Origin: Aurantimonas marianensis | GTDB lineage: Bacteria > Pseudomonadota > Alphaproteobacteria > Rhizobiales > Rhizobiaceae | DNA length: 53,720 nucleotides | Assembly: GCF_024195285.1 (NCBI RefSeq) | Contig: NZ_JALHBS010000039.1 | Coordinates: forward strand, 1-53,720 | Reading direction: 5' to 3' | Part shown: piece by piece, positions 7,028-16,086 of the stretch | Numbering within the stretch: position 1 is the stretch's first letter | Layout: every line of letters starts with the position of its first letter | Notes under the pieces: model-generated | What the model was told of the DNA's origin: nothing | Databases searched by the model: none | Seen by the model: only the letters and a program-made list of their open reading frames with translations | Made by a program: the position numbers and the translations under genes

Positions 7028-10000
7028 TCAATCGTAAAGCACCCCCAACACCTGACGCGCGGACACCATTAACGGGACGCCTTGTTCGCCTTCGATTGCT
7101 TCTGTCGCGATTACGATCGATGCGCCGAGACCGCCGATCGTTTCGAACTGACGGAGGTGAGCGAGGTTGCCTGGGAGGCGCGCGCCGACGCGTTTGAACA
7201 GGCTCGTACCGTCGGCGAGCGCGATCGCTACCAGCCGACCTTCCCAGAGGTCGAGATCTGTTGCGGTCAGTTCGGCACCACCCAGAACGATCTGGCCAGG
7301 CAGTGCCCGCGGCACCGCGCTTTCCTCTCGGACGCGATAGGCGGTTTTGATCCGTGTGAGCTCGGGAGCCCTCTCGACCGCCGTCGCCTCGCCGCCGCCA
7401 ACCGGTGGCGGCATCGCAGTAAAGATCGCACCGACAATGCGGTGCAGGCGCACCTTGCTTTCGTCATAGGTCATCGTTGGCCGACGGTGGCGCGGATCTG
7501 GCATCTGCGCAGACAAGGAGACGCCCAGCGTGCCGGACGATTTAGCCATGCGGCGGGCCAGCACCTGTCCGCGATATATCGCGATTACTAAGTTCTGGTC
7601 GCGGCCGGGATAGGGCTCAGCCTCGACGATGGCGACTGCACCAGCCGGGATGGCGAAGCCGAGGCTCTCGCCGCGGATGTAGTATAGCGCTTTGCCATCG
7701 AACCAGTTGCCGTCGAGTTGCTCCGTGTCAACCTCTTGCGAGCCGCCGACGGGCGCCGTCCCGACGAATGCCGCGATATCTGGGCAGATTGGCACCGCAA
7801 TCGTTGGTAGCTCCATCGAGGGCAGCGCAACGACGTTGTCGTTGGCGGGACCGGCCGGCGCGAGCGGCTCGCGCCAACGGTGCAGGCGGAACTGCTCATG
7901 AACCTTCTCGATCGAACCACGCAGTCGGACGAGATCAGCATCGACATGCTTCACGTCCATGTAGGTCAGCGATGCTTTGTCGTGATGCGAGGTATTGAGG
8001 ACTTGGCGCGGTGCCGCACCTTCGGCCAGCCCCGGATCGTCCACAAACCGCTTAAGAACAGGGTTGGTGAACAGCTCGCCACTGCCGTTGGTGATCAACC
8101 CACGCAATCGATCGACCAGCGGGAACAGCGTCAGCAAGCGCGTCGCGGTGGCATGGGCGGGTTCCGCGAGATCGTCGAACAGGTCGCCGAGCCGCGCTTC
8201 GAGAAACACGCGCATGTCGGATGCATAGGTCTGCGCCTCCGACGCACCGTCTTCGACAGCCAGAAAATCCTGTCGTCGCCGATCGACTTCCTCTATCGCG
8301 GGCGACAGGCCGAGCGTCGGACGCACGGTATTAACCGGATGCACCGACATATGCTCGACGCGATCGCCGGCACGGCATTGGGCGACGAGTGACCGGGCGA
8401 ACCGCCGATCGTGCGTGGTGACCAGCAGTTGCGCGCCGGCTGTCGTAACGCTCGCCAGCCCATGTGCGAGCCGCTGACGATTGTCGTCGTCGAGTAGTTC
8501 CTGGGGGTCGTCAAGCACCAGAAGTGCAAGTCCTCCGCGCGTCGCCAGGACATGCTCGCGAAATGCGAGGAAAAAGCCGAGCAGCGCACCGCGCAGCGCC
8601 GAGGCGTTGGAGATGTGTTGGGCAGGCGCGGTAACACCATCACGTCCAACGGTCAGTTCCAGCACGCCACGCGCGTTCATGCCGGTACCGGTCAGGTCCG
8701 GCGCGAAGATTGTCGCGTTGCGATAGATCGATCCGCGCCAGTACTCCGAACGGTCGTGAAGCGTCCGACGCAATGAATCGACCTGCGTCTGTGCAAGGTT
8801 GCCGAGCGGAACGAGCAGATCGAGCGCCCTTGCTGCGCGCCCACAGGCGCCGATGCGCGTTGTCTTGGCGGCATGGTTGCCGCGCGCCGTCTCCATACGC
8901 CGGGCCTGTTCGATCGACGCATTCAGTGGCGCCGCGCCGGCGACGATCCGTTGCAGCGTGGATAAGCGGGCACCAATCGCTCGAGCTGCGTCAGTGACGC
9001 CGTCCTCGCCAAGACTGACGGCTTGAACGAAGCTGTTGATCGCCTCACCGTTCGCGGCGTGCCATTCGGCGAAGGCAAGCGCACGCACTGTGCGGTCAAT
9101 CATCTGCTGAAGCCGCGCGGCAGCGGTTGCCAGCGCGGCAGGCAGCGGGCGGACGGCGGGTTCGGTGAAGGTGGGAAGGTCCGCTATCCGCTCGTCGATC
9201 AGCTTGATTGCGTCCGGTTGCAGGGCGACGAGAACGCCATGAAAGGGTTCGGTCGCAAACAACTCTTCCGCCAGGCCTGTCCGCAACATCGTGGCTGGCG
9301 TAGCCGGCAGATCGCCGCGAGCCTCTTTGCCGATCGCGGCCGGCAGTTCTTGGATGAGATGCCCGCACCAGTGCGCCGACCATTCCGCGATAGTGCGCGC
9401 GATTACTTCGCGGTCGCGCGCAGCATCCGCGAGGTGATCGGAAACCGGGTTGCCGGACACCGGATCACAGGCACCATGGAGTTGGCCGATACAGACGGGA
9501 CAGGTGCCGTCGTCGACGTGCGCATGGTCATGCATCCACGTGGAAACCTTGGCGTAGAGCTGGAAACGGCGCGCGCGATCGGGATCGCTCGCCAGCTGTG
9601 CGAGGGTAATGGCCTCGGCCTCTACCCGCGCCAGCAGAGCGACCACTGCGGCGACATCATCGGTGTCCGCCGAGATCGATGACAGTCGGGCGATCGATGG
9701 CAGATCCCACACAGTCTTCAGCCGCTCGGTTGCAGGCAGGATGCTCGCTTCAAGGTCATCGCGCGCCTGTTTGTTCTCGGGGTCAAACCCGTCACCCAGA
9801 ACTTCCTGCGCACTCTTAAGCGCCGCCGCCTTCCGACCAACGAAATGTGTGCCAATCGCACCAATCCGGTCTATGGCTTGCGCATCGGTCACCGCAGGCG
9901 CGTCACCTTCAAATGCGATCGCCGGTGTCTCGGCAATAACGGCGGCGAGATCGTCGACAGCTTGCTGATACTGGGCGGCGATTTCATCGCGCTGGGATTC

Positions 10001-10936
10001 GAGCTCCGGTGTCGCTGTCTTCCTGATCCGGATCGCCATTTTCCCGGCATGCGTCGCGAGATCGACTAGGTCCGAAAGTCCGGTCAAGCGCGCCACGGCT
10101 TCACCAAGTTGCGATGCCGAGCCTACCACCAGAAACGGCAGCATTGCGGGCATCGTCGTGGCGATCCGCCACGCGATTGGGTCGATGCCGACTGCGTCGA
10201 GGTCGGGGGGCGTCTCATTGAGCTTTCCGCGCGCTGACCGAGTTTGGCTGCGCCGGAGCGGGGGCAGTGGCGTGCCGTCGTCATCGGCGAAGATAACCTC
10301 AACCCAACTGTCCGCCGGGATGGGTTGCCCGTTGGGTGGCAGTTCGGTCGATTTGGGCGGCATCGGCGTGATGGCCGACATCGGATGAGTGCTAACACTC
10401 CCATCGTCCGTCGTAATCTCGCACGCAAAATCGAGAGGCCCTTCCTCGGGTGCGCGCTGCGAGCGGATTAGATAACCGGTGAGGCACCAGACCAGAGCAT
10501 TCGCGATCGAGGTCTTGCCAGACCCATTGACGCCCTCGAGCAATGTGATCGGCTTGCTAGGTTCGAACACGAACGAGGCGGGCGGCTCAGTCACGCGGCC
10601 ATAGGCGTGCAGCCCGGCAAAACGGTGCGCTTCGACCCGAACCAGCCGCAGCACCGGGGCTTGCGAGACAGATCCAGCATCGGCGGCGGCGGTGAGGGCG
10701 GGAGGTGGCGTGCCGATCGTGTTGATGACCGCCTCGGTATCTCCGGCCGATAGATTGCCCTGCCACTTGCCCCGGTTGCTACGATACCAGTCAAGTACGG
10801 CGCGGGCGTCATCCGACGCAATTGTCAGTTGCTGGCCACCGCCAAGCGCCACGGCTCGGTCGCCAATAAGGTCGGCGAGCAAGGCATCGGTCGTCAGAAG
10901 ATGAATATCGCGCGGAGCGCCGGTATCGTCGGCCAT
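7028..10936 (-). CDS. SMC/Rad50-like ATPase with degenerate S24 (LexA-like) C-terminal region
   Basis: A 1302-residue protein. Residues 1-90 are an unassigned N-terminal domain. Walker A is GVNGSGKTS (135-143). A CxxC pair (CPVC, 479-482) with a further Cys490 sits mid-protein, like a zinc-hook or zinc knuckle. The signature-like helix is at 775-792, Walker B is LALLVLDDP (803-811) and the H-loop is TTHD (840-843), so this is an ABC-type SMC/RecN/Rad50 ATPase head split by a middle region. Residues about 1084-1171 resemble an S24/LexA peptidase fold (YYIRGES with Ser1091, later IVGAIF), but the usual catalytic lysine position is Arg (LARRM). A second similar block (about 1210-1301) has FKRVG but no matching serine. 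It stands alone among biosynthetic genes with no obvious partner. Defence or DNA-damage sensing is inference. Confidence 0.75.
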   Translation of the reverse strand: MADDTGAPRDIHLLTTDALLADLIGDRAVALGGGQQLTIASDDARAVLDWYRSNRGKWQGNLSAGDTEAVINTIGTPPPALTAAADAGSVSQAPVLRLVRVEAHRFAGLHAYGRVTEPPASFVFEPSKPITLLEGVNGSGKTSIANALVWCLTGYLIRSQRAPEEGPLDFACEITTDDGSVSTHPMSAITPMPPKSTELPPNGQPIPADSWVEVIFADDDGTPLPPLRRSQTRSARGKLNETPPDLDAVGIDPIAWRIATTMPAMLPFLVVGSASQLGEAVARLTGLSDLVDLATHAGKMAIRIRKTATPELESQRDEIAAQYQQAVDDLAAVIAETPAIAFEGDAPAVTDAQAIDRIGAIGTHFVGRKAAALKSAQEVLGDGFDPENKQARDDLEASILPATERLKTVWDLPSIARLSSISADTDDVAAVVALLARVEAEAITLAQLASDPDRARRFQLYAKVSTWMHDHAHVDDGTCPVCIGQLHGACDPVSGNPVSDHLADAARDREVIARTIAEWSAHWCGHLIQELPAAIGKEARGDLPATPATMLRTGLAEELFATEPFHGVLVALQPDAIKLIDERIADLPTFTEPAVRPLPAALATAAARLQQMIDRTVRALAFAEWHAANGEAINSFVQAVSLGEDGVTDAARAIGARLSTLQRIVAGAAPLNASIEQARRMETARGNHAAKTTRIGACGRAARALDLLVPLGNLAQTQVDSLRRTLHDRSEYWRGSIYRNATIFAPDLTGTGMNARGVLELTVGRDGVTAPAQHISNASALRGALLGFFLAFREHVLATRGGLALLVLDDPQELLDDDNRQRLAHGLASVTTAGAQLLVTTHDRRFARSLVAQCRAGDRVEHMSVHPVNTVRPTLGLSPAIEEVDRRRQDFLAVEDGASEAQTYASDMRVFLEARLGDLFDDLAEPAHATATRLLTLFPLVDRLRGLITNGSGELFTNPVLKRFVDDPGLAEGAAPRQVLNTSHHDKASLTYMDVKHVDADLVRLRGSIEKVHEQFRLHRWREPLAPAGPANDNVVALPSMELPTIAVPICPDIAAFVGTAPVGGSQEVDTEQLDGNWFDGKALYYIRGESLGFAIPAGAVAIVEAEPYPGRDQNLVIAIYRGQVLARRMAKSSGTLGVSLSAQMPDPRHRRPTMTYDESKVRLHRIVGAIFTAMPPPVGGGEATAVERAPELTRIKTAYRVREESAVPRALPGQIVLGGAELTATDLDLWEGRLVAIALADGTSLFKRVGARLPGNLAHLRQFETIGGLGASIVIATEAIEGEQGVPLMVSARQVLGVLYD

Positions 10937-10939
10937 AAC

Positions 10940-10959
10940 GTCCCCTTACTTGCGGGGAC
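10940..10959 (-). promoter_or_regulatory. Inverted repeat over the ribosome-binding site of the SMC-like gene
   Basis: GTCCCC (10940-10945) and GGGGAC (10954-10959) form a perfect 6-base inverted repeat with an 8-base spacer, ending 3 bases before the start codon at 10936. On the minus strand the proximal arm contains AAGGGGA, the apparent Shine-Dalgarno sequence. It could be an operator or an RNA hairpin limiting translation. Confidence 0.5.
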
Positions 10960-11106
10960 ATTCTCGCCGCTAAAATGATGGTCGTCCAGACCCCGACGGT
11001 GAACCAATGTCCGCCTTCGGGCAGCCCCGTGGCAACGCTGAATGGCAAAGATGGGCGCTTTCCTGTCTGTTGCGGCGTCAATCCCGAATGACCGCCCTCC
11101 ACCCCC

Positions 11107-12354
11107 TCACCCCCCACTCCGCCCCTTCCTGCCGCCGCGCTGGCGCTCGAAGCTGTGGGCGCCGCATTGCGGGCAGCCGGCCTCCTTCAGCGCCTCGATC
11201 GTCGTGACGGCCTGATCGGCGCCGACGGGCGTCAGCGTGCTGCAGGCCTTGCAGCGATAGCGGCGCAGGCGCGGGCGGAGCTCGCCTGTATAGATCGCGC
11301 CGTCAAAACGCTGGCCGGCCAGCGGCGCGGCGGTGCGGCTGGTGGTCTCCAGCTCGATCAACTGCCCGACCGAGCCGAGGATCGACGCGCCGCCATAGCG
11401 GTTGAAGGACGGGCGCATGCGCAGGACGGCGAGGCCGAGCTCGGTCAGCCGCGCCTGCAGATCGAGCCGGTCGTCGGGGGAAAGATCGGCATAGGAGAGA
11501 AACAGCTTCAGGCCGGGGCCGGCGGCCAGCGCCTCGATGCCGCGCGCAACGAACAGCGCCATGCCGGGCAGCGTATAGGGCGGGTCGGTCGCGACGACGT
11601 CGAAGCCGCCGCGCAGCGCCTCGGGGACGGGATCGCGCATGTCGTGGGCGATGCGCTCGAAGGCAAAGGCGATGCGGGCGGCGCCGCGTGTGAGATGGGC
11701 AAGGCGCGCGGGGTCGATCTCCAGGACGGTCAATCGTCGCGGCGGGGCGGCGAGGGCGCCGGCAACGAGGCCGATGGCGATCGACAGGGAATCATCGTCG
11801 CCGAGTAAAAGGATGCGCCGGCCGGCGAGCGCGCCCGCCTGGTGCATGGCGAAAGCGCGCCGGAGCGCCGTCTCGGCGGTGCAGGGCGCCTGATCGAGCG
11901 TGACGTCGATTTTCGGCCCGTCGGCGAGATGGGCCTGCATCGCCGGCAGCAGCGGCGCCAGCACGGGATTGAGCGTGTCGCCGGCATCATCGTCCGGGCG
12001 AAGGCGCGGCGGACGGGGCGAGCGGCCGGCTTCGGCGGGTTCGGGTTGCGACGCTTCGAGGCCGAGCTGTTCGCGGGCGAAGAGGCGTCCGGTGGCCGAC
12101 AGCGCCACGCCCTGGCCGCGCTCCAGCAGCTTCAGTGTTTCCAGCTCGCGGCGGATCGCGCTGACCACGGGCAGCGGCATGCGCACCAGCCGCGCCAGAT
12201 CGCGCAGCGCCAGCGGGCCGTCGCTCGCCACGATCCGCAGGACCGTCGCGACGCCCTCGCGGCCTTCGCGCAAGCTCGTCGCCTTGGCGACATCGGCGAG
12301 GAGGTCGCCGGCGGGCGGGGCGGGATCGGCTTGGGGGTGATCGTCAGAAGTCAT
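11107..12354 (-). CDS. bpsA: BpsA-like branched-chain polyamine synthase (DUF43 aminopropyltransferase)
   Basis: A 415-residue protein of the N4-bis(aminopropyl)spermidine synthase family, best known from thermophiles. An N-terminal winged-helix domain (about 30-95) precedes a methyltransferase-like fold with the family motifs GDDDS (185-189), LEID (211-214) and DPPYT (257-261); the acidic residues bind decarboxylated AdoMet and the amine acceptor. A C-terminal zinc ribbon (CKAC and CPQC) follows, and the tail is basic. The start at 12354 overlaps the stop of the PIG-L gene (ATGA); longer in-frame starts run into that gene. Last gene of the long minus-strand operon. With the SpeD-like protein at 3851 it could add aminopropyl groups to an amine; here the acceptor may be a pathway intermediate rather than spermidine (inference). 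Confidence 0.8.
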   Translation of the reverse strand: MTSDDHPQADPAPPAGDLLADVAKATSLREGREGVATVLRIVASDGPLALRDLARLVRMPLPVVSAIRRELETLKLLERGQGVALSATGRLFAREQLGLEASQPEPAEAGRSPRPPRLRPDDDAGDTLNPVLAPLLPAMQAHLADGPKIDVTLDQAPCTAETALRRAFAMHQAGALAGRRILLLGDDDSLSIAIGLVAGALAAPPRRLTVLEIDPARLAHLTRGAARIAFAFERIAHDMRDPVPEALRGGFDVVATDPPYTLPGMALFVARGIEALAAGPGLKLFLSYADLSPDDRLDLQARLTELGLAVLRMRPSFNRYGGASILGSVGQLIELETTSRTAAPLAGQRFDGAIYTGELRPRLRRYRCKACSTLTPVGADQAVTTIEALKEAGCPQCGAHSFERQRGGRKGRSGG

Positions 12355-13412
12355 GGGGCCATAGAGCCGAGCGCGGCGTGTCTGTCCATGGTTGCGGCGT
12401 GTCTCCCTGTCCCGCAATGGCGGAAAACCCGTTCCGCCGCGCCGTTTTCGCCCGCGACGAGAACCGCGTGGCGGGCGCAGAGCGCGATCTGCGGGCCGCG
12501 CAGCCGGGTGCGGAACACCCGCAGCGCCGAGAGTTTGGCGGCAAGGGCCGGGGGGCCTAATGCGCGGAGGGCCGGGGCGAAGCCGGCCGGCGCGTCCGGA
12601 CCAGGCATGTTCGCCGCCGCATAGGGCAGATCCTCGTAGAATTGCGTGGTCTCGGGGGCCAGCGCGCCGTCGGCGAGGAGGTCGCCGACGGCAAGCCGCA
12701 CCAGCAGATGGTCGAGATGGCCGCCGATGCCGGAAGGGGCGAAGAGCCGGGCATCGCTCGTCGCCGGCTCCCGCGAAGCGAGGGCCAGGATGCGGGCCGC
12801 GAGGCCGGCGATCTCCCGGCATAGCTTTGTCTCCGCCCTGACCCGCGCTCGCGTCCAGCCGAGCGCGCGGGCGAGCGGCAGGCGGTGGCGATCCTGCGCG
12901 CCGGCAAGGCCGCCATCGCGGCTCTCATAGCCGAGGATACGACCGGCCAGCCGGTCCTCTGCCTTGGCGAGTTCGGCGAGGATGGAAGCCGGCGCCCGCA
13001 ACCCGCTCTGGTAGGACTGGTCGGAGAAGATGTTGCAGACGATGCGGCGGCGTCCGTCGCCGCGCCGGTGGGCAAGCGTGCCGCCGAGCGACAGGGCCGC
13101 GTCGTCGACATGCGGCGACAGGATGAGGTCGATTCCGGCGCCGGGGTTGGCGGCGACCGGCGGCGGCAGCACGATGGCAAGGCCGCTTCGGACGAGATCG
13201 GCAAGCGCGCGCTCCGCGCCGGCGGGGGTTGCGGGCAGGTCGCCGAGGGGGGTCTCCGCCGTCAACAGCCGGGCCAGCGCGGCCATGTCGGAATCAAGAG
13301 GCAGCGGCCTTCCGCCGGCGGTGATGACGCCGTCGGGCACGGGCGAAAAATGCGGCAGCAGGAGAGCGGTCGTGCCGGGCGCATTGGGCGTCGCGGGGTC
13401 GGTGCCGGTCAT
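12351..13412 (-). CDS. PIG-L family deacetylase
   Basis: A 353-residue LmbE/PIG-L zinc hydrolase. The metal and catalytic motif is SPHVDDA (99-105) and the second metal motif is GHLDH (231-235). The family removes acetyl groups from GlcNAc-containing compounds such as GlcNAc-inositol, or from other amino sugars. The first 90 residues before the domain are an extension of unknown role. The start at 13412 overlaps the stop of the ligase gene (ATGA), and its own stop overlaps the start of the bpsA-like gene, so all three are translationally coupled. A substrate carrying an N-acetylated amino sugar or amine is suggested by the neighbouring aminotransferase and the GNAT. Confidence 0.85.
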   Translation of the reverse strand: MTGTDPATPNAPGTTALLLPHFSPVPDGVITAGGRPLPLDSDMAALARLLTAETPLGDLPATPAGAERALADLVRSGLAIVLPPPVAANPGAGIDLILSPHVDDAALSLGGTLAHRRGDGRRRIVCNIFSDQSYQSGLRAPASILAELAKAEDRLAGRILGYESRDGGLAGAQDRHRLPLARALGWTRARVRAETKLCREIAGLAARILALASREPATSDARLFAPSGIGGHLDHLLVRLAVGDLLADGALAPETTQFYEDLPYAAANMPGPDAPAGFAPALRALGPPALAAKLSALRVFRTRLRGPQIALCARHAVLVAGENGAAERVFRHCGTGRHAATMDRHAALGSMAP

Positions 13413-14809
13413 TTGATCCAGGCCGGGCAAGCGATCCGCCGCGCCTTGCCCGAGATCACCGCGGCTCCGAGCGCCGCCCGGTCCGGCTTGCCGGCGGCGG
13501 TGCGGGGAAAGCGCTTCAGCGTCGCGATCTTGTGCGGCATCGGCCCGCCCCCTTCGGCGATCGTTGCTGCCAGCTGGTCGGGCGCGATGCCGTCGCCCTC
13601 GCAGACCAGCACCAGATAGTCGCGGTCGGGCGCCGATGGCGCCTGGAGAACCAGGGTGACCGCGTCGGTGACGCCGGGAGCCGCCCGGGCGGCGTTGGCC
13701 AGGCGGTCGCCATCGATGCTCCGGCCGTTGACCTTCAGTCGGGCGTCGCGCCGGCCGAGCAGGCGGATTGTCCCGTCCGGCAGGCGGTAGGCGTTGTCGC
13801 CGCTCCGCCAGATGGAAAGCGGCGGCTCCCTGTTGGCGAGCACCGCGTGGCCGAGGTCGAGGACGAGTTCGGCCGTCTGGTTGGTCAAAGGGCTGAGGAC
13901 GCGGACGCCGTCGAAGGGCCGGCCGATGACGCCTTCGGGCAGCGCCTCGGCTTCGCCGAATGTCGCGCCGGTTTCGCTGCAGCCGTAATTGCGGCCGAGC
14001 GGGCAGCCGAACGCGGCCACGAAATCGTCCGACAAGGCATCGGAGACGGGACCGGCCCCGGCGATCGCCAGCCCCAGCCCTGAAATGGCCGGCAGGTCGA
14101 TCCGGCGGGCGGCCGCGACGAGCAGCCGCGCCATCGGGGCGGTGAGGATGACGGCCGCGTAACGACCGGCGAGAAGGGCGCGCGCCAGACGTCGGGCGTT
14201 GAACACCGGCGGCACGGCGATGGTCGCGCCCGACGCGGCCAGGCCCAGCAAAGCGCCGAAACCGAAGGAATGGCCGATCGGAGCGGCGACGAGTGCGTGT
14301 TCGCCCGCCCGTAAGCCGTAGCGGGCGCGGTAGCGCGCAGCCTCGTCGAGCAGGCTTTTGATGCTGCGGGGCGCGAGCTTCGGCGCGCCGGTCGAGCCCG
14401 AGGTCAAATGGATGATGGCGGCCGGATCGGGGTCTTTGGGTCGAATGCGCGAAGCGTGTTCGCCGAGCAGCACCCGTCGCTCGCCGTTCCAGCGCCAGTC
14501 GATCTGGTCCGTCAACGCGGCGCTTATCGGGCTTGCGCTAGTAGGCGCGATCAGCGGGACGGCGCCGACATCCCAGAGACCGAAGATCTTCCACAGGAGC
14601 GGCAGGCCGGTATCACCCGATAGAAGCACCCTGGCGCCGGGTTCCAGCCGATGCCCGCGCGCTTCCTGTGCCGCGAATGCCGCCGCCGTCGCGCTTGAAG
14701 CCAGAGCCTGCAAGCTGGCGAAGCCGACGACCGCGCCGCCATCCTCCTCGAAACGGGTCTCGCTGAAGGTGTCCGACAATTCCGTGAAGCCGGCTTCCGG
14801 GCGACCCAT
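13409..14809 (-). CDS. AMP-forming acyl/aryl ligase (ANL superfamily)
   Basis: A 466-residue adenylate-forming enzyme. The phosphate-binding loop is LTSGSTGAPK (135-144), RNYGCSETG is the A5 motif, and the C-terminal PHKI...TAAGKPDR carries the A10 lysine that catalyses adenylation. It would activate a carboxylic acid as acyl-AMP and pass it to CoA or a carrier protein. It is shorter than most acyl-CoA synthetases (usually 500 or more), closer to stand-alone ligases of natural-product pathways. The gene starts 7 bases after the aminotransferase stop and overlaps the PIG-L start. The two carriers in the locus are plausible acceptors (inference). Confidence 0.85.
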   Translation of the reverse strand: MGRPEAGFTELSDTFSETRFEEDGGAVVGFASLQALASSATAAAFAAQEARGHRLEPGARVLLSGDTGLPLLWKIFGLWDVGAVPLIAPTSASPISAALTDQIDWRWNGERRVLLGEHASRIRPKDPDPAAIIHLTSGSTGAPKLAPRSIKSLLDEAARYRARYGLRAGEHALVAAPIGHSFGFGALLGLAASGATIAVPPVFNARRLARALLAGRYAAVILTAPMARLLVAAARRIDLPAISGLGLAIAGAGPVSDALSDDFVAAFGCPLGRNYGCSETGATFGEAEALPEGVIGRPFDGVRVLSPLTNQTAELVLDLGHAVLANREPPLSIWRSGDNAYRLPDGTIRLLGRRDARLKVNGRSIDGDRLANAARAAPGVTDAVTLVLQAPSAPDRDYLVLVCEGDGIAPDQLAATIAEGGGPMPHKIATLKRFPRTAAGKPDRAALGAAVISGKARRIACPAWIK

Positions 14810-14816
14810 CGGGGGG

Positions 14817-16037
14817 TTACGCCGGAACGGCGGATCGGGCGGGCGCCGCGTTTGCCGGTGCTCCAGTTCTCAGCGAGGCGATCGCCGCCGCGATGTCGGC
14901 GAGCAGCGTTTCGTCGCCGAGCAGCAGCGTATGCGAGAACCAGATGACCGAACCGGCCGCCGCGTCGGCGACCGGTGTCGGCAAGGAGGCATAGTCGGGC
15001 CGCGAACCGGCAACGCTGGCAAGTTTTTCGAGCGCGTTCGGCGCGAACATGCCGGTCCGGTGCACCGGCGGAAAACAGCGGAAGGCCGGGATCCCCATCG
15101 CCCGCAATTCGGCCGACAGCACGCCCGCGTCGCGGCCGCCGAAATCGGCCGGGTCGAACCAGGCCAGCACCATGTAGCGGCCGTGCCGCTCGACATAGGG
15201 TCGGGTCGCCAGCGGTCGGAGCCCGGCTTCGGCGAGCCGCGTCTCGAAGAACGGCGCCATGAGGTCGCGCCGCGCCATCTCGTCCGGCAGGCGGCGAAGC
15301 TGGCCGAGGAGGAGGGCGGTCTGTAACTCGGTCAGCCGCATGTTGGTGGCCGGCATCACATGGCGATAATCCGTGTCGCCTTTCGGCCTTCCGCAGGAAT
15401 GCAGCGCGAAGCTCACAGCCGCGACATCGGCGCGGTTGGTGACCAGCGCGCCGCCTTCGCCGCAGGTCATCAGCTTGCCGGACTGGAAGCTGAAGATCGC
15501 CGCGTCGCCGATCGTGCCGAGCGCCTGACCGAAGGCGCGGGCGCCGTGGGCATGGGCGGCGTCCTCGACGACCGACAGGCCGTGGCGGCGGGCGATCGCC
15601 ATGATCTCGAGCATTTCCGCCGCCTGACCGGCCATATGCACCGGCACGATCGCTCGGGTGCGCGGGCCGATCGCCGCTTCGATCAGGGCCACATCCATAT
15701 TGAGCGTGTCGGGCTCGACGTCGACCGGGATCGGCCAGGCGCCGAGTCTGAGGACCGCCGAGGCCGTGGCGATAAAGGTCGTGGCCGGCACGATGACCTC
15801 GTCGCCGGCGCCGATTCCGAGAGCGGCGAGGGCGAGTTCGAGCGCCGCCGTGCCGTGGGAGACCGCGCGGACATGGCGGATATCGAGAAAGTCGGCGAAA
15901 GCAGTTTCGAAGCGGTCGCCGACATCGCCATTGCCGCGCCACCAGCGCCGCGATCGCAGCACATCGATCAGCGCGGCTTCGTCCGCTTCCTCGAAGCGGG
16001 GCCAGGCCGGGATACGGGAGGCGAAATCGGCGTGCAT
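14817..16037 (-). CDS. DegT/DnrJ/EryC1 aminotransferase, AHBA-synthase-like
   Basis: A 406-residue PLP-dependent sugar or cyclitol aminotransferase. The PLP lysine is Lys188 in SFQSGKLMTCGEGG, and VEDAAHAHGA holds the aspartate that contacts the pyridine nitrogen. These motifs and VPVHMAGQAAEM resemble 3-amino-5-hydroxybenzoate synthase (RifK type), which also makes UDP-kanosamine, more than ordinary surface-sugar aminotransferases. The start at 16037 is preceded by GAGGT; a longer frame upstream overlaps the gap to the ROK gene and is not family-like. Upstream in the operon are a Gfo/Idh oxidoreductase and a ROK kinase, the companions RifL and RifN in the kanosamine pathway. A 3-amino-3-deoxy sugar as product is inference from this trio. 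Confidence 0.85.
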   Translation of the reverse strand: MHADFASRIPAWPRFEEADEAALIDVLRSRRWWRGNGDVGDRFETAFADFLDIRHVRAVSHGTAALELALAALGIGAGDEVIVPATTFIATASAVLRLGAWPIPVDVEPDTLNMDVALIEAAIGPRTRAIVPVHMAGQAAEMLEIMAIARRHGLSVVEDAAHAHGARAFGQALGTIGDAAIFSFQSGKLMTCGEGGALVTNRADVAAVSFALHSCGRPKGDTDYRHVMPATNMRLTELQTALLLGQLRRLPDEMARRDLMAPFFETRLAEAGLRPLATRPYVERHGRYMVLAWFDPADFGGRDAGVLSAELRAMGIPAFRCFPPVHRTGMFAPNALEKLASVAGSRPDYASLPTPVADAAAGSVIWFSHTLLLGDETLLADIAAAIASLRTGAPANAAPARSAVPA

Positions 16038-16086
16038 CGATACCTCGATAAAACCAAAGGTAGTATTATGGAGGCGGTCGTGCGCG

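Noticed and set aside
6207-10936. Integrative element carrying the SMC-like gene
   Set aside because: No integrase, transposase, tRNA target or clear direct repeats flank it, so only an inserted cassette of unknown mechanism can be suggested.
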